Shown: positions 11,571-12,893 of the stretch, piece by piece
Layout of the letters: each line of letters opens with the position of its first letter
Numbering within the stretch: the stretch's first letter is position 1
Assembly (NCBI GenBank): GCA_045645905.1
Contig: JAZRJT010000028.1
Span: forward strand, 1 to 12,893
DNA: 12,893 nt
DNA from: SIG440 sp045645905
Lineage (GTDB): Bacteria; Bacillota; Clostridia; Monoglobales; Monoglobaceae
Reading direction: 5' to 3'
The notes under the pieces: generated by a model
Told to the model about the DNA's origin: nothing
The model's input: the letters and a program-made list of their open reading frames with translations, nothing else
Databases searched by the model: none
Program-made: the position numbers and the translations under genes

Positions 11571-12893
11571 TCTATTGACTCAAGATAGTCTTCAAAATTA
11601 CTCTTGATAACTGTTACTCTTGGTCCGTAGATTACCTGAACGCCTGACCCGCTTTTGATTATGCCTGAGGCACCGCTTTGACGGAGCAGGTTGTCGTTGA
11701 CCTTGGAGCTGTCTTTTACTGTGATACGGAGTCTTGTTGCACAGCAATCCACGTTTACAAGATTATCTTTACCGCCAAGACCCTCTAAAATAAGGGGTGA
11801 TTTATCTTCCTTTGCAGCGTTGACGTCCTTGCGTGTATAAAGTTTGGTTTCTGCTTCGTCATCCTCGCGACCGGGGGTGACAAAGTTGTATTTTTTGATA
11901 AGATAGCGGAATATGAAATAGTATACCGCAAAATAGACTATACCAACCCATACGACGTTCAGCCAGTTGGTTTTGTCGTTGCCCTGAAGAATACCGAATA
12001 AAAAGAGGTCAATAACACCGCCTGAGAAGGTCATACCCACTCCTACGTTCAGGATGTGCATAATCATATAGGCAAGACCTGCAAAAATACTGTGGATTAC
12101 ATAAAGCACAGGGGCAACAAAGAGGAAAGTGAACTCTATTGGCTCGGTAATACCGGTAAGGATTGATGTGAGTGCCGCAGAAAGCAGCAAGCCGCCTGCA
12201 ACCTGCCTTTTTGATGGCTTTGCAACAGAATACATAGCAAGTGCCGCACCGGGCAGACCGAAAATCATCAGGGGGAACTTTCCGCTCATAAAGCGGGTTG
12301 CCTCAACAGAGAATTGCACGGTAGAGGGGGATGCAAGCTGAGCAAAAAAGATGTTTTGTGCACCTGCAATGGTTTGTCCGTCGATAACCATACTTCCGCC
12401 AAGACCTGTTTGCCAGAAGGGCATATAAAATACGTGATGCAGACCAAAGGGGATAAGGGCACGCTCGATTGTTCCGTAGATGAATGTGCCGAAATACCCC
12501 GAACGCAGTACCAAATCACCAAGAGAATAAATTGCGCGCTGAATATATGGCCACACAAAATACATAATTAGACCCACGAGAATATACACAAAAGTGGAGA
12601 TAATGGGCACAAAACGCACACCGCCGAAGAACGAAATAACGGTGGGCAACTGAATTTTATAAAAGCGGTTGTGAAGTGCCGCGACGCCAAGACCGACAAT
12701 AATACCGCCAAACACACCCATTTCAAGTGATTGTATACCTACAACATTGGCGACAGTACCTTCAAGCATAACGCCCTCGGCAAGCTGACCGTTTATTGAA
12801 AGAAGGGTGGAGATTGTCTGATGCATAATAAAGAAGGCGATAGCCGCAGATAAAACCGCAGTTCCGTGTTCCTTTTCTGCCATACCAAGTGCA
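11567..12893 (-). CDS. PTS sugar permease EIICB, glucose/maltose/GlcNAc superfamily (5' end outside window)
   Basis: The frame runs off the window edge, so the first visible methionine (12883) is internal. GMAEKEHGTA.. corresponds to the conserved G(M/L)A...HG(A) region of EIIC after the first helices. The IIC part shows PFGLHHVFYMPFWQTGLGG, the FGLPGAALAMY loop and GITEPIEFTFLF, the glutamate signature of the sugar site. A charged linker follows. The C-terminal EIIB domain has DCCATRLRITVKD, whose CATRLR cysteine receives phosphate from EIIA, and GSGVQVIYGP. No EIIA domain is fused, so it relies on a separate EIIA. The GLHH/WQT/GQT pattern leans towards alpha-glucoside or maltose permeases, but the sugar is not certain. 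Confidence 0.9.
   Translation of the reverse strand, partial: ALGMAEKEHGTAVLSAAIAFFIMHQTISTLLSINGQLAEGVMLEGTVANVVGIQSLEMGVFGGIIVGLGVAALHNRFYKIQLPTVISFFGGVRFVPIISTFVYILVGLIMYFVWPYIQRAIYSLGDLVLRSGYFGTFIYGTIERALIPFGLHHVFYMPFWQTGLGGSMVIDGQTIAGAQNIFFAQLASPSTVQFSVEATRFMSGKFPLMIFGLPGAALAMYSVAKPSKRQVAGGLLLSAALTSILTGITEPIEFTFLFVAPVLYVIHSIFAGLAYMIMHILNVGVGMTFSGGVIDLFLFGILQGNDKTNWLNVVWVGIVYFAVYYFIFRYLIKKYNFVTPGREDDEAETKLYTRKDVNAAKEDKSPLILEGLGGKDNLVNVDCCATRLRITVKDSSKVNDNLLRQSGASGIIKSGSGVQVIYGPRVTVIKSNFEDYLESIE

Overview
The window looks like a chromosomal segment of a low-to-moderate G+C anaerobic Firmicute of the Clostridia type. The reasons are strong GGAGG ribosome binding sites, GTG and TTG starts, textbook sigma-A promoters with 17-bp spacers, and the gene set itself: a PcrA-type helicase tail, Hsp33, a small alarmone synthetase, a YnbB-type methionine gamma-lyase family protein and a PTS EIICB permease. 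I cannot name a genus or species from sequence alone.

Layout. 1-2109 (+): the 3' end of a pcrA/uvrD-like helicase, a SAM methyltransferase, a cold-shock protein with its own consensus promoter and terminator, and hslO (Hsp33). 2126-2370: first copy of a ~245-bp structured repeat with terminal inverted repeats. 2368-4785 (-): a PLP enzyme of the methionine gamma-lyase/'aluminium resistance' family followed by an EamA/DMT transporter, separated by a 144-nt gap rich in RNA structure. 4800-4897: back-to-back promoters sharing one inverted repeat. 4898-7509 (+): a LOG-family nucleotide hydrolase, then proA and a RelQ-like (p)ppGpp synthetase as a likely operon. 7491-8539 (-): a DUF1294 membrane protein translationally coupled to a formyltransferase-fold enzyme, whose 3' end overlaps that of the alarmone synthetase gene. 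8540-8975: no intact gene; it holds a promoter, a terminator, the second repeat copy and a short unexplained tail. 8976-10663 (-): an A/T-rich two-gene module, a MuF-type polymorphic toxin and a probable immunity protein. 10770-10947 (-): tRNA-Leu(GAG) and tRNA-Gln(CTG). 11077-11547 (+): TspO/MBR. 11567-12893 (-): PTS EIICB, cut by the window edge.

Most genes are housekeeping or stress related (redox chaperone, cold shock, alarmone, proline synthesis). The accessory material lies at 8630-10730. It consists of a toxin/immunity pair with a phage-head-type N-terminal domain, lying just downstream of a tRNA pair and followed by a repeat copy, which is a plausible insertion hotspot.

The two most notable signals are not genes. 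The first is the dispersed ~245-bp element: its two copies keep the same internal hairpins through paired base changes and carry matching TAGGGATAG-like ends, as expected of a MITE-like element with a structured core. The second is the leader in front of the EamA transporter, which has mutually exclusive stems and a potential pseudoknot abutting the ribosome binding site. Neither matches a class I recognise.
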